Shown one piece after another: positions 34,695 through 45,900 of a stretch of 64,000 nt of DNA. Made by a program: the position numbers and the translations under genes. The stretch's first letter is position 1. The number at the start of each line of letters is the position of its first letter. The notes beneath the pieces are model-generated. The model was not told the DNA's origin. It searched no databases and saw only the letters and a list, made by a program, of their open reading frames with translations. Source of the DNA: Macquaria australasica (taxonomy: Eukaryota; Chordata; Actinopteri; Centrarchiformes; Percichthyidae); contig SEMN01000045.1 in assembly GCA_005408345.1 (NCBI GenBank), positions 675,001 through 739,000 on the forward strand, given 5' to 3'.

Positions 34695-37600
34695 ATGGCG
34701 GCTCATGCTAGCGAGCTTGAGGTTGCGAAGAAAAATTTAACGGATGCAATTGGCGATAACGTGAAGCAGTGAGTAACGAGTAACGTTATCCCCACACGCG
34801 TTGAATTTCATCGGCTACATCTATTTGAATGTTTTTGTAGGCTTGTGTGAATACGGCTTAAATGTACTTGGAGGTGTAGCTTAGCTTAGCTTAGCGTCAA
34901 GTGAAAAGAAAAGAGGGAACAAGAACAAAACAAGGCGAAATGTTTCATTCATTTCATTAGGTGCGTGTTTGAAGTTGTTGATGTTCCAAGTCTAAACTCG
35001 TGGAGACGTAACGAGATGAGAAGGCTGCGTTATGTCCAACATATATAGAGTTGTTTGTGAACTGTAGGAGCGGGTTTTGTCCTGTATTGGTGTTTTCTGT
35101 TTGCGGTCTCTCCGTGCAGTTACTGGGCAAACCTGAAGCTGTGGTTCAAACAAAAGATCAGCAAGGAGGAGTTTGACGTCGAGGCACGTCGTCTGTTGGC
35201 ACAGGAAAATGGTTAGTAACTTAATCAAGAAAACAGTGCTTTACATGGTTTGTGTTGAAACGGTGTTGCTTATTTTGTATTTCCCTCGTTTTGCCTCCGC
35301 AGTCCATGTTCACAATGACTTTCTCCTGGCCATTCTCACTCGCTGCCAGATCATCGTCTCCACACCGGGTAAGACTGGTTAAATGGGCTATTTTCTTTTC
35401 TCTGAAACCGCGCATGAGCTGGTGTTTGTGTTTTTCAAACGTGCAGTACCATGATCTGTTGTACCACCATTACCTATGTTTATTTGTTACATTGGTGTTG
35501 TTGTCTTATTGGAGCTGTGTAATTTTCTTTTAAATAATGACAGTTGTTAATTGATTTAGTGATGGAATTTGAAAGTGTGTATGTGGCAAAGGACAAAATG
35601 TGAGATGGCCCGTGATCAAAGACTTTCAGTGCCCACCCACTGCATATAAGCACATTGTTGCTGGTTCGTTTCTCTAGAGCCAGTTAGAGGCAATCAATAT
35701 TGGAAATTGTTATTATTTAACTGAAGGGAAATGTTCTTTTAGGTGGCATCTCCATTTTTGTGTCTTCAATGCATCTTGTGTTGTGTTCTTTTACTGTCCT
35801 CCAGAGGGTGCAGGGCCATTACAGTGGCAAGGCGGCTCTGCTTCAAAGCCTGGCAAACCAAAAGGGAAGAAGAAATGTTCCTCAAGACAGAAATTTGATG
35901 TAAGTACTTATTCTCATATTCATCCTTGCAGAGGTTGGGTATGTTCAAGTTATCGGCAGCTCTGCCAAATGTTGAAATTTTCAAGTAAGCTAATTGCCCA
36001 AATAATGGCTGGGTGTAAATTAAGGTCAGTGGCACCTAATTAATTGCCAAGTGCTGGAACAATTGACTGTCTGTATCATTTGGATGTTTGTATGTCTCGT
36101 TTGCGCCTTCAGCATCGTTTCCAGCCTCAGAACCCTCTGAGCGCCGCCCAGCCTTTCAGTCCACGGGAGGTGGGAGGCGAGGAGGAGGAGCTGCGTCTCA
36201 GTGCCCACACTCTGCTGCTGCCCACACGGGGCCAGCTGGAGGCCCGCATGATGGTGACGGCCTTTGAGCTGGGCCTGGATAACATCACAGACGATACCGT
36301 CAGCTCCATGATCTATGCTGTTGAGGTTTGTAGCAACTGTCCACCACCAATGAAGTCAAGTTAATTTTATTTATACAGCCCAAAATTACAAATTTGCCTC
36401 AAAGGGCTTTACAGTCTGTACGGCAAATGATCCCCTCTATCAGTGGAGGAGTAATTGATTGTACATGGTTTTGTGTATGGGAGGTTCGATGACTGTGTGT
36501 GTGTGTATGTATGTACACATATGGCTATGTAAAGGTGTGTGTGCAGCAGTTCAGTGGGTCCACAGTTCTTTTAACAATGCTGGTGCTGGTCACAACCTAC
36601 GCTTCAGTACTGTACCATGCACATAACTGGATCATACTGACTTCCTTTAATCTGTACATAAAATTATATAAATTACCTAATAAATGCACATAAAAAGCAT
36701 AAAAGTGCAGTGAAACTGTCAACATCAATATCTGACTTTGTATCTCCAACAAAACTGAGCGAGTGACCCCAATTGTTGTTTTTTATGCTGTGGCAAAAAT
36801 ATAGATGTGTTAAAAAAAGAAAATATCACAGAGACAAACATTGAAGCAAGTATCCATATTTCACTTTTACATCAGAGTTGATCTCTCTCATACAGTTTTG
36901 TACTATACACTTACAGGGCAATGTATCGTGAGCAGATGATAGATGTAACGGGTTATGTCCAAAAATGTTACTTTTGTTCTTTAAATTCATAAAAGTGTAA
37001 GTTGATTCTGTCCTCAAGAAACAAATATCGTTATTGATGTATGACTTAAGTACAAACTCATGAAATATAAGAGAATTGTGGTCTTTTTTTAAATGGTGGT
37101 GGTTTCATTTTGAAAGTAAACTTTTCATTGGCATTCTGTGTTTTAACGTCAATGCAGAGGCTTGAAATGAATGGAGAGATTTATTATTTATTATTATTAG
37201 TATGACTTACAGCTGTGTGTTTACCCAGGAGATTGAGAAAAGCTTGACTTAGTGCTCTGATTTATTTCAGCACCACTTGAAAGACGTCCTGACTGCTGTA
37301 ATCACCCGGAGGAAGGCGTATCGTTTACGAGATGGTCGTTTCCCCTATGCCTTTGGCAGTGATGTCACGCCGCAGCCTTATCTGAAAAACAGCCTTGCTG
37401 CTTACCACAGTGTTACTGAATGGTAGGGACAACTGTACTAGCTTATAAACATTATGCAGGTTTTATTTTAGAGAATGAAGTTAATGTAAACATAAATCCT
37501 CTTGCTGCTCTGAAAGGTAATACTTTGTTATTTTGTTTAGGTCTCCACACAGTAATCCGTACAGTTAACCATTGTTTCTGTTGCTGTAATTAAAGGGTAG

Positions 37601-39202
37601 CATTAATACTGATCCCATTTTCAGTCCGTAGTAATTTTTACTTTTTCTTTCTTTCAGTCCGCCTCCAAGTGCTTCTCTCCCTGCTGGCCCACCACCTCAA
37701 GTGTCACCTGATGAGGCCGAGCAGCAAGCTGTTCACTTATTGGCTTGTTCTGCTGAAATGCTCCCCGCCCCGCTCCCTCCAATCAGCATGTTTGATCTAC
37801 TGGAGGCTTTGCAGGTAAGAGAAATGTGCTCATGTATGTTCCCAGTCCCAGGACCTTCAACAAATGTAGTTTGAAACAACCCAAATGAAACTTATCAAAT
37901 GGATTTTCGATATTCCAAAGCATGTGGACAAATGGATTTTCAACTGCGTTGCCGCAGTGGTCAGATTTGGTGAACATGGTCATGTACCAACTGCCATTTT
38001 GTACCTTGGAATTGGGAGCATAGGATTTTTTAATATCTCTTTTGAAATTATCTAGCAATATACCCAAGTTATATCCAAAACTTTGTTGTGATTAATAACA
38101 GTGGGCATAATGGAGCTAAGATGATCAGACGATTAATTACAAGCAAAAACACTCCCTGGTTTTAACTTCTCATCTGTACAAATTTGCTGCTTTTCTTAAT
38201 CTTCAGGGTTTGTACAAAGTTTGGAAAATGCTTAATTTGAACAGTAATGCTTTCAAGGTTAGGAATATGCTTGAATTCCAATATACTCCTTGGAAAATGC
38301 TTGATTTTTAACAATCTGTTGTTTTATCTACACAATCACTCATAAACCAAACATTTTTTAATATTTGAAATGAAATGGTCCTGTTATATTTGTTTGTTGT
38401 CTTCTGGCGTTTATAGTAACAATTTAGATGTGATGATAAAGGTTTAAAGAGTCTGGAAATGTGTGGTTTAGGTACCTTCAAAGTGCTTGAATTTTACTCA
38501 AAGCTGTACGAACCCTAAATCTTAAGTGACAGTGCATTAATCATTTTTGGATTTTGGACTGTTGGTCGGATCAAAACAAGCTATTTGAAGAGATCAACTT
38601 GAGCTTTACAAAATTGTAACACACATTTTTCACAATTTTGTGACAATTTATGGAATAAATGATTAATCAAGAAAATAATTGTTAGGTGCAACCCTAGTCT
38701 ACAATTTAATAACTAAAACCTTATCCTGAAAACATAAACATCATGTATAGAAATTCCTCCCTACCTCCTTACTTCATTATTCATAATCAAAGAGCATTAG
38801 TCAGCCAGTGTGTAGAAATCAATGAACTTTAATAACCTTGTTTATAAGTGATGACCTAGTTCTTAATCGCTGGTTTGTTGTCTGATATTTTAAAATGTTG
38901 TCATTGGTCGTATTGGTGAACTGTGCTTGGACCCCTATGTTTGCTGCTTATCACTGAATTTGTTCACATTCGTACTTCTGTCCTGCCCTCATTTACCCAT
39001 CAGAGGTTTATATGGTTAAATATCTTTCTAAAACATTTGTCTGATGTAGGTTCACCATGGCGTGATGCCCTCCCACACCATGTATGCCCTGAACATGGAG
39101 CGCATCCTGTCACGGCTCTGGCACCCCAGCCATGAAGAACTAGAGCAGGACCACGTACACCGGCAGCGCCTCGCTGCGAAAGAGGGCGTGCTCGTCAGCT
39201 GA
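34695..39202 (+). CDS. tada1: TADA1 (ADA1/STAF42), SAGA complex subunit, complete, 8 exons
   Basis: Exons 34695-34768, 35120-35211, 35303-35368, 35805-35899, 36113-36325, 37271-37422, 37658-37814 and 39050-39202 join in frame to 333 residues (human about 335). The N-terminus (residues 1-75, with WFKQKISKEEFD and HNDFLLAILTRCQ) and the later QPYLKN region are highly conserved across animals. A lysine-rich segment, KPGKPKGKKK, lies around residue 95. The protein belongs to the SAGA-Tad1 family. As a core subunit of the nuclear SAGA/STAGA histone acetyltransferase complex it carries a histone fold that pairs with a partner in the SAGA core and helps couple activators to TFIID-like machinery. The ATG (GTCATGG context) matches the start of the mammalian protein. 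Intron 7 holds two transposon relics. The gene converges with jun. Confidence 0.95.
34868..34896 (+). repeat. Short AGCTT tandem repeat in tada1 intron 1
   Basis: GTAGCTTAGCTTAGCTTAGC, a small pentamer array; resembles fragments of the family 1 interior. Confidence 0.6.
36352..36430 (+). repeat. Dispersed teleost repeat fragment in tada1 intron 5
   Basis: TTTTATTTATACAGCCCAAA, then TTTGCCTCAAAGGGCTTTAC and AGTCTGTACGGC. I recognise this as a very common fish interspersed element. The rest of intron 5 (to 37270) shows nothing recognisable. Confidence 0.55.
38205..38516 (+). mobile_element. Short inverted-repeat element, family 3, complete copy (tada1 intron 7)
   Basis: The left end AGGGTTTGTACA and right end TGTACGAACCCT are near-perfect inverted repeats (312 bases in all). 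The interior carries several ATGCTTGAATT / AAAATGCTTGA-type motifs and AACAATTTAGATGTGATGAT, shared with the copy at 51262. Confidence 0.7.
38520..38700 (-). mobile_element. hAT-like non-autonomous DNA transposon, copy 2 (tada1 intron 7)
   Basis: In reverse orientation it ends CTAGGGTTGCACCTAACAAT, the counterpart of the GGGCTGCAACTAACGATTAT terminus at 10850, followed by TTTCTTGATTAATC. It directly abuts the family 3 element; the outer part is lost. Confidence 0.6.
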
Positions 39203-40377
39203 GAACCGCTGACATGGGGCCGCATATAAACTGGGGACCTCATTTGGAACCAAAACGCAAAAATAATTCCCACATGGAAATGGATGGGGAACAGTGTGTC
39301 CAAAAAGAAAACAAACTGAATACCTTTTTTATAATACCTGGAAAATCATATCCCCTTTGCACAAAAAGATAAAGCATGAGTGGAGTAAGATGAAACAAAA
39401 CAGTTGGCCAGTGGATACAGAGTGGGCAGTCAACTCCAGCCAATAGATGGCAAATTAGCCCTGTAGCTGCTTTATTTTTGTCTGTTCCACCAGCTATTGT
39501 GGCAGTCGACCAACCATCATTTGGAACTTGTGTTATATAGTGAGAATCTAATTTGGTGGTGAAATATTTAAAGTGTTAAGGATATACCAGCAGCTATGAG
39601 CGCTTGACAGGTAAATAAGGTTCCGGGCCAGGTTGCAGTGTTAATCTCCAAGTGTGTGCGAGTAAGAAGCTTGTTCATGATGTCAGATATGCACCACAAC
39701 TGTTCAAAAAACCTATCCTAAGAATACAGAACAGTCTATATCTAATCATGTAGCATTATGTACATGACCAGGTCACAACATGTAGGAAAGATTAAAAACA
39801 TTTAAACAGTCTTAAAGGGCCCTGAACGTTACACACAGGTGTTTTCATTTCACCTGGCTGATTAGACCTCGTCTCAGGTTGAAGTTGGGGGCAGCACTGT
39901 TAGGTCATCTAACTCAACGCACAAATAAGAGTGATAAAGATGGAAATTGTCCCGCCTTAACAGGTGTAAAAGAAATGTCAGTCAAATGCTGTCTGTACAG
40001 GACCCTGAGGAGAGGTCTAATCAAGCAATAAGTGCGAACACCTGTGTGGGTTTACTGTGGGTGTGTAGGGTCTTTAAAATCTGCTGGACGGCTGCCTCCT
40101 GTGTCATCTTGCCCCTCATGAACGTACCTTGAAATGGCCTCCTTAGTATTCCTAAAACATTGACTGGTGTCTGATTTCAGGCCAGTGAGTATCGTCAGTG
40201 TTGGTGGTCCACACTGTGTACAGATTAAGCTAATTTTTGTTTTATGTCTCTGTGCACTTGAATATCTGTTCTCCATGTTTGTGTGCAGCATCCTGTTCAG
40301 GTTGTATACATTTGTACTTTTTTTTTTATATATACACAAAGCTTGTTTGTAATTTATCAGATATTTCGGAAAATAAA
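39203..40377 (+). other. tada1: tada1 3' untranslated region with poly(A) signal
   Basis: Non-coding sequence following the TGA at 39200-39202. Overlapping AATAAA signals lie at 40372-40381, at the end of an AT-rich stretch; this is the best 3' end for the gene. Confidence 0.6.
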
Positions 40378-40429
40378 TAAACATTTTTTTGTACAACTTG
40401 TTCACTAATAGATTGAGAATATTCCTTCC

Positions 40430-40745
40430 ATCAAAAGATTTCTTTTGTACCTCAACACACTCCCGCAGCGTGTAAACGGATCTGCTTACGCCTCATAGGT
40501 TTCTTCTGGGAGTCACCAGCTGTGGTGGGAGGACAGTGATTCACACACACACGCCCGTCCCAGTGCGCATCGAGGACCTCTTGCCATATTTGGCTGCCTG
40601 CGGCTCACTTCCGACACCTCGCTGTCCAATGGGAGACCGCGTAGATTCACCAGCCATTACAAGCGCCGCACACTGCACCGGTGACTCCATCCCGTCCGTC
40701 CCAGTCCCTTCGATAGGAAACACTTCGTGTAATGCGCTGTAAGGC
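40430..40745. other. CG-richer non-coding segment between the converging tada1 and jun 3' ends
   Basis: Compared with its surroundings this stretch is rich in C, G and CpG (for example GCGCATCGAGG, CCGACACC, GACCGCG, CCGTCCGTCCC) and has an inverted-CCAAT-type CCAATGGG near 40626. Open frames on both strands (68 and 102 codons) do not resemble a known family. It could be a small promoter, an exon of an unknown transcript, or unmethylated intergenic DNA. Confidence 0.35.
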
Positions 40746-40812
40746 TGTAGGCTATTCAGTGGTGAATTATTCAGTAGGCACAAAAGTACTCGCACATCAC
40801 GCGTGTCCAACA

Positions 40813-40818
40813 TTTTAT
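40813..40818 (-). terminator. jun: Probable poly(A) signal of jun
   Basis: AATAAA on the minus strand about 760 bases past the jun stop, with TGTATTTTGAGCAC-type AT-rich 3' UTR sequence before it. Confidence 0.45.
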
Positions 40819-41574
40819 TTTGACATATGTACAGTTCCGAAGTGCTCAAAATACAGCGTACAAATATTATTACAAAGTGTTATTTCAGGTCTAACATTAG
40901 TTACACCTTTATCACAAACTTGTATGAACATAAGGGTTAAGAAAGTAAGGCAGTTTTTGTCAGTAAACGCTACACACACCCCTAAGGATGCCTCCCGTAA
41001 AGTTGTGAAACATTTTTTTGTTGTTAGTGTTAGGCTACTCTGTACATACTGTTTAGTCTGGTGGGATACTCAGTGCTTGACTCAAGTCTATATGCATAAA
41101 TTGCTACTTGACATAGTGGGAGATTTGCCAGGCAAGGCCTCGTTCACATTGTGTTTCTGTCCATTTTGCAATTTGATCCCACACAGGCTCCGCCTGTCTG
41201 TCAGGACGCAAGACTGCATGGGACCTGATCAATTTAAAATTAGCTTCAGGTATAGACACTTGCCATGCTACCTTGGCTTGACTGAATATACATTTGATGA
41301 TGTGGTTTTGAATGGAAAAAAAAGACAAAATTGCAAGAAATATCTACAAGTCACATCAGAGGGGTGTTTGGAGCAATGCTCCCTCTGAGCTGTGTGTGCA
41401 ATAAGTTTGGTGGCCTCTGCTCTGTAATATTTCATCATCCTGCCTAATTACAAGTATTTTCTCAGTCTCTATTCGTTCCTCTTTGTCTGCGGACTCCTCC
41501 GCAAGGCTGAACAGGCCACTTTAAGCTGCATTTGGTCCCCAAGAAATGTCCCTTGGTTCTTTTCCCTTGGCAGT

Positions 41575-42507
41575 CTAGAAAGCTTGGAGCTGCTGCGTCA
41601 AAATGAGCTGGCAGCCGCTGTTAACGTGGTCCATGACCTTTTGCTTGAGCAGAGCCAGCTCGTCCCGGAGGACGTTGGCAGAGGAAACCAGCTCCGTGTT
41701 TTGGCTCTTCAGGTTTTTGACCCTGTCCTCCAGCCGGGAGATCCTCTCCAGCTTCCTTTTCCGGCATTTGGACGCGGCCACCCTGTTCCTCATGCGCTTC
41801 CTCTCCGCTTTGATGCGCTCCTGTTTCTCCATGTTGATGGGGGAGAGCGGCGGGGTGTCGCCGGACATCTCGGGCACCGTCTGCGGCTCCTCTTTGAGCG
41901 AATGTAGCCGCTGGTGGTCCATGTGGTTGTGGGACGGCGGTGGGGCGGCTGGGTAACTCAAAGGTGGGTGCCTCTCGCTGGCAGGTGCGGACGCAGAGCC
42001 CACAACCCGGCTGAAAGTGCCCAAGTTTGTGTACTCCGGCGGGTCGGTGCGAACCGTGCAGCTGTAAGGAATCCCGCCGCCCTCAGACGCAGCAGAGCCG
42101 GACACCATGCTGTTGGTCGCGCCGGTCTGTGCGGGTGTCTGCTGGTGGTAGTGGAGCTCAGCCAGAGCCCTCACGAACCCTTCAGCAAACCCCTCCTGCT
42201 CGTCGGTGATGTTCTTGGGACAGACGAACTGGGTCGGGGTGGGAGTCGTCAGCCCGCTGCAGGACTGGATGATTAATCTCTCCAGCTCAGGCGAGGCCAG
42301 CTTCAGCAACCCGACATCAGGGGACGTCAGGATGTCCAGGGCCTTGGAGCTCAGCTGGGGTTTGAAGTTTTTCGGGTCGTTTAGGTTTAGAGTCATGGTC
42401 TGTTTGAGGGTTTTGGGGTTGAACCCATACACTGTCGCCCCGTCATGCTGAGAGTTGGAGGCATTCACGGCTTCGTCGTAAAATGTCGCTTCCATTTTTC
42501 TGGACAT
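41575..42507 (-). CDS. jun: c-Jun transcription factor, complete, single exon
   Basis: A 310-residue intronless frame starting MSRKMEATFYD, parallel to the mammalian start, so the first Met is preferred over Met5. In order: the JNK-docking delta region (residues about 30-57); the phospho-acceptor segment with Ser62-Pro and Ser72-Pro (LTSPDVGLLKLASPE), matching human Ser63/Ser73; the conserved NITDEQEGFAEGFVRALAEL block; a shorter, variable proline/histidine-rich middle lacking the long glutamine run of mammals; a SUMO/GSK3 region (LKEEPQTVPEM, TPPLSP); the basic region at 233-252 with NRVAASKCRKRK; a leucine zipper at about 259-287; and the conserved end CQLILTQQL. It is a nuclear AP-1 subunit that binds TGACTCA-type sites as homo- or heterodimer and is activated by JNK. 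JUN genes are intronless in vertebrates, as here. Confidence 0.97.
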   Translation of the reverse strand: MSRKMEATFYDEAVNASNSQHDGATVYGFNPKTLKQTMTLNLNDPKNFKPQLSSKALDILTSPDVGLLKLASPELERLIIQSCSGLTTPTPTQFVCPKNITDEQEGFAEGFVRALAELHYHQQTPAQTGATNSMVSGSAASEGGGIPYSCTVRTDPPEYTNLGTFSRVVGSASAPASERHPPLSYPAAPPPSHNHMDHQRLHSLKEEPQTVPEMSGDTPPLSPINMEKQERIKAERKRMRNRVAASKCRKRKLERISRLEDRVKNLKSQNTELVSSANVLRDELALLKQKVMDHVNSGCQLILTQQLQAF

Positions 42508-42865
42508 AAAGTTTTTATCACCTTGAGGGAGGTCTAATCTTTAAAAAAAAAAGAGGCCAAGATCGACTGGTTACATATGTCCTGTGTCCCTATCTCTCAA
42601 CTGTCTTGTGATAGAGTCCGCCTATTGTTGAAGTTCAACTCACTTGACAACTTCGCGTCCTGAGAAAACTTTTCTCTGGTGAACCGCGCGATCATCAACG
42701 AAAAACGTAGTTCCCCCGCCGCCGAGCCTCGGTGTTCTCACACCTGAAGTATCCTCTTTGGTTTGTTCTCCTTCTCAAAAATCTAGAAACAGAGCCCGAA
42801 TAGGGATAATACTTTCTATCACTTCCAACGTGGAGACGAACTTTATCCACCTCTAAGCTGCAGCT

Positions 42866-43011
42866 CTACTGAAAATAACAATGATGTCATTTCTACGGCC
42901 TCTGATTGGCTTGAGATGATTTGCTGGGCGGGGTATGTCTAATGACATGCAGGTTGCTCTGACAACAAGCCATATCTCCGCCCCCCCGCGATGGCTTATG
43001 GGATTAGGTAA
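42866..43011 (-). promoter_or_regulatory. jun: jun promoter with jun1, CCAAT, GC-box and jun2-like sites
   Basis: Reading upstream from the gene: TTATTTTCAG at 42871-42880 (position of the MEF2/RSRF site); TGACATCA at 42882-42889, identical to the jun1 AP-1/ATF site of mammalian JUN; inverted CCAAT at 42905-42909; a GC box (GGGCGGGG on the plus strand) at 42926-42933; and TTACCTAA at 43004-43011, one base from the mammalian jun2 site TTACCTCA. Jun1 to jun2 is 122 bases here; I recall about 119 in human. These sites mediate autoregulation by Jun-ATF2. The 5' untranslated region would run from about 42815 to 42508. Confidence 0.75.
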
Positions 43012-43489
43012 TGCAGACAGTGAAGCAATGTACTCTGGGATTACGTAGTGCTTTTGAATATTTAGTTACCCGCTCAATTATTAGTTACCCATCCTGAAGT
43101 GAGGGCTGCTCCAGATGGTGTGTAGAGTTTAGCCGTGATTAACACATGACAGCAAATCAATATTCTTTCAATAAGATGTTTTTGATACGGAACGTATTTT
43201 AATATAATGTAAAGTTTCACAGATCACTAGATAAGAGCACATTGAAATGATTACTTCAATATCAAAATGCAGACTTGAATCATCAGTGTCTCTATAAATG
43301 TGGTTGTAACCGTTCAGAAAGTGAGTGCTGTTGGCTGGGAAAGTAGGAGTTAAGGGTTAAAGATAGAAGAAAGAAAATGAGGTCATACCTGCACCAGGAG
43401 CTCTTTTGTTGTAAAGAACAACACATTTTAAAAAGGTCCTTCTCCAACTGTGCATGTGAAAGTGCAGAGGACTAAGGAGGAATATGTGT

Positions 43490-43700
43490 TCTCAGAAACA
43501 CAATCAACTTTATTGGCCAAGTATGACACATGCAAGAAATATGACTGTGGTTTTCAGTAGCTCTCAGTGTACTTACACACAGTATACATGAAGAAATATA
43601 GACAACAAAGCTACACAAAGATAAGAAAGTAAACATAAAGTACAGCCATTATGTACAGGCACAAGTGGGTATGAAAATAGACATACGTATGGACAACCAA
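43490..43700. repeat. Dispersed teleost repeat
   Basis: ATCAACTTTATTGGCCAAGT followed by GACTGTGGTTTTCAGTAGCT is a widespread fish interspersed sequence, possibly a LINE 3' region. Class not assigned. Confidence 0.5.
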
Positions 43701-45627
43701 CAAACACTACCTAAATATAAGTCAAATTGTTATTGTAAACTATATTTTGGGAAGTACAATTAGTTCTTATTGGCTTATAGTATATAGGGCTAAACAATAA
43801 ACTGATGCTAAATAACTACAGACATTATAGATTTCTCACTGTCCTAAATGAATATCATATTGCAGATTCCAATAAATCGGTCAAATCTCATATCATCAAA
43901 GTTTTAATAGCTAACAACCAATATTTTTATATTTCTATGCTTGTAATTTGTAACAACATAGTAACACTAATGCATGCATGTACATGTGTTTCATAGTAAT
44001 ATTGTTATATTATAATTACTTTATCTTTTATAACATACCATTTACTGTCCTAAATGAATATATATATATATAGATATCTATATATATACCTTCTAGTAGA
44101 ATAAAGTTCAATCTCATCTTAATCAACCAATCAGCTCACAGTATAGTCCAAATAGTCCAGAATCTTAAACTGGTCATATCTGTAGTGAGGACAAACATCC
44201 GAATTGAGCCAACACATGAAAGGAAATATAATGCATTGATGAATTAAAAAGAGGTCATTGGTCATGTCAAGGTAAATGTATCACGATATAGATTTTAGCC
44301 CTAAAACGTATAGGCCATTCATGCTTATAATTTGTGTTTAAAAGAAAAAGTGTTTAAGCTGCATGATGACCTTCCTGTGCAGGAAATATATTCCTTATAT
44401 TCTGTGATTCACTCTCGTAGGCCTCATAGGTAAATTTGAAGCTGCACTGATGACTGAGGGCTCTGTACAGCTGCAGTCCAGTCTGTCTGGCCTCCACCAT
44501 TGTATTATTCAACATGTTCTCCTCAAGCCAACTATAAATAAGTTAACAGCCCCAGACAGCCTGGGAGAACCAGAGCTGCCTGAGGTCAACACTCTCGAGA
44601 TGACATGTTGTCCTCACAACACGTCCGTGCAACACCCATTTGGAAGTATTTGACACCCTGAAGTGGAAATCCAGCGCTGGAATGCCTTAGAAACGTTTGT
44701 GTCTAATACCACAGCGGTAATGAAGGCAAACAAGGCCTCAGCTTTTTCTTTCTTTCCTTCCTTTTTCTTTTCACCTCTCTTCTAATATAACAGAGCAGCC
44801 TCCAATGTAACAATAACTATCTGAGCCACTTGACACACTCTGTGTCTCTTTCTGTACACCTGTGTTATGCTCCACCGAGGAGTATTTTCCTATCAAACTA
44901 CCGCTGTGCCCCGGCCATGCTTCCTGTTTCTCTGTCAGCTTTTCCTCTCTGCTGGCCTGACTGGGTTGCTTTTAGATAACAGCGCTTTCCTCCTCCCTGA
45001 CCGGGCCAGCTGTTTCCACGGCATGCAGTTTTCTAATCAGGAGCTGGTCCTGCCTGCCTCCCAACAGGCCTGCTTTTGTTGTACACAGGTGGGACAGTCC
45101 AGGGCCCATGGACACGCTCCCCCTTTCATGAGAGCAAAACACAGAGAAAGACTATATATGCATGTGTTGATGTATCAACAGAGCAAAGGTTTGATTACCT
45201 TCGGGCGTGGAGCAAAGGAACACACACACACACACACACACCAAGCAGTGAGTGAGACAGATGAGATTTCAAACACTGTCCGTGCAGTGTTTGTTGAAGA
45301 CCATCTGTTTCTTCCTGTCCTGCTGCTTGGTTTTTCCTCTGTACTCCATCTCTGCTGATCATTCCTGGTCCAAACACGCTGATCACAGCCAGCACCACTT
45401 CCTTTAGACAGCTGTTGATCTCCTCTAAGAAAAGGACACAGTAGAGTACAGAGACAAGGAGGGACGCAGAGTAGAAAGTTTGACATGTCAAATGTTTTTG
45501 ATGGCAGGTTATTGCCTCTGCCTTTTTGCAACAAAGCCTATTATCTATTACAGTAAGTTATGTCCTGTTAATTCAGCTCAGTAATTCATGTACACTGTCT
45601 GTACACATGTAGTTAAGACCTTTTTTA
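43701..45627. other. Intergenic DNA between jun and fggy, no gene seen
   Basis: An AT palindrome lies at about 44060-44088 (ATATATATAGATATCTATAT) and a CA repeat at 45221-45241. No supported exon. Confidence 0.45.
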
Positions 45628-45838
45628 CAGAAGATATTTTGACACGTCATGGCAGGATAAGCACAGGCGTACTTAATAACATTAGCGATGGCTGCATACC
45701 ATTTAGTTTTGCCAGTTCTGGAGCCCTTGCTGTCTTAATGGCATGACTTACTGTAACCCTTAAATGTAACAGAGCCATTGTTAACATTATTAGTTGCACC
45801 TGTGCTTCTCCTGCTATGATGAGTCAAAATGTCTGCTG
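45628..45838. mobile_element. Short inverted-repeat element, family 2, copy 3
   Basis: The left arm CAGAAGATATTTTGACACGT to GATAAGCACAGGCGTACTTA is matched by the inverted right arm TTGCACCTGTGCTTCTCCTG to GAGTCAAAATGTCTGCTG. The spacer contains CATACCATTTAGTTTTGCCA, corresponding to the spacers at 3420 and 4025. Confidence 0.7.
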
Positions 45839-45900
45839 TGGGGTCTGAATAATGAAATAACAGACATGGTGGTGTCCTAAATGTTCTAAAATCTTGCAGA

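Noticed and set aside
40732..41388. 218-codon plus-strand open frame with many cysteines
   Set aside because: It lies over the probable jun 3' untranslated region and has no recognisable domain; composition suggests chance. A transcript or a conserved alignment would be needed to revive it.
41584..42451. Several long open frames on the plus strand opposite jun
   Set aside because: They are antisense shadows of the GC-rich jun coding sequence; the minus-strand product is unmistakable and the antisense frames resemble nothing.
44867..45358. 163-codon open frame on the plus strand
   Set aside because: It runs through a CA repeat and has no domain, signal or splice context I can recognise; most likely chance.
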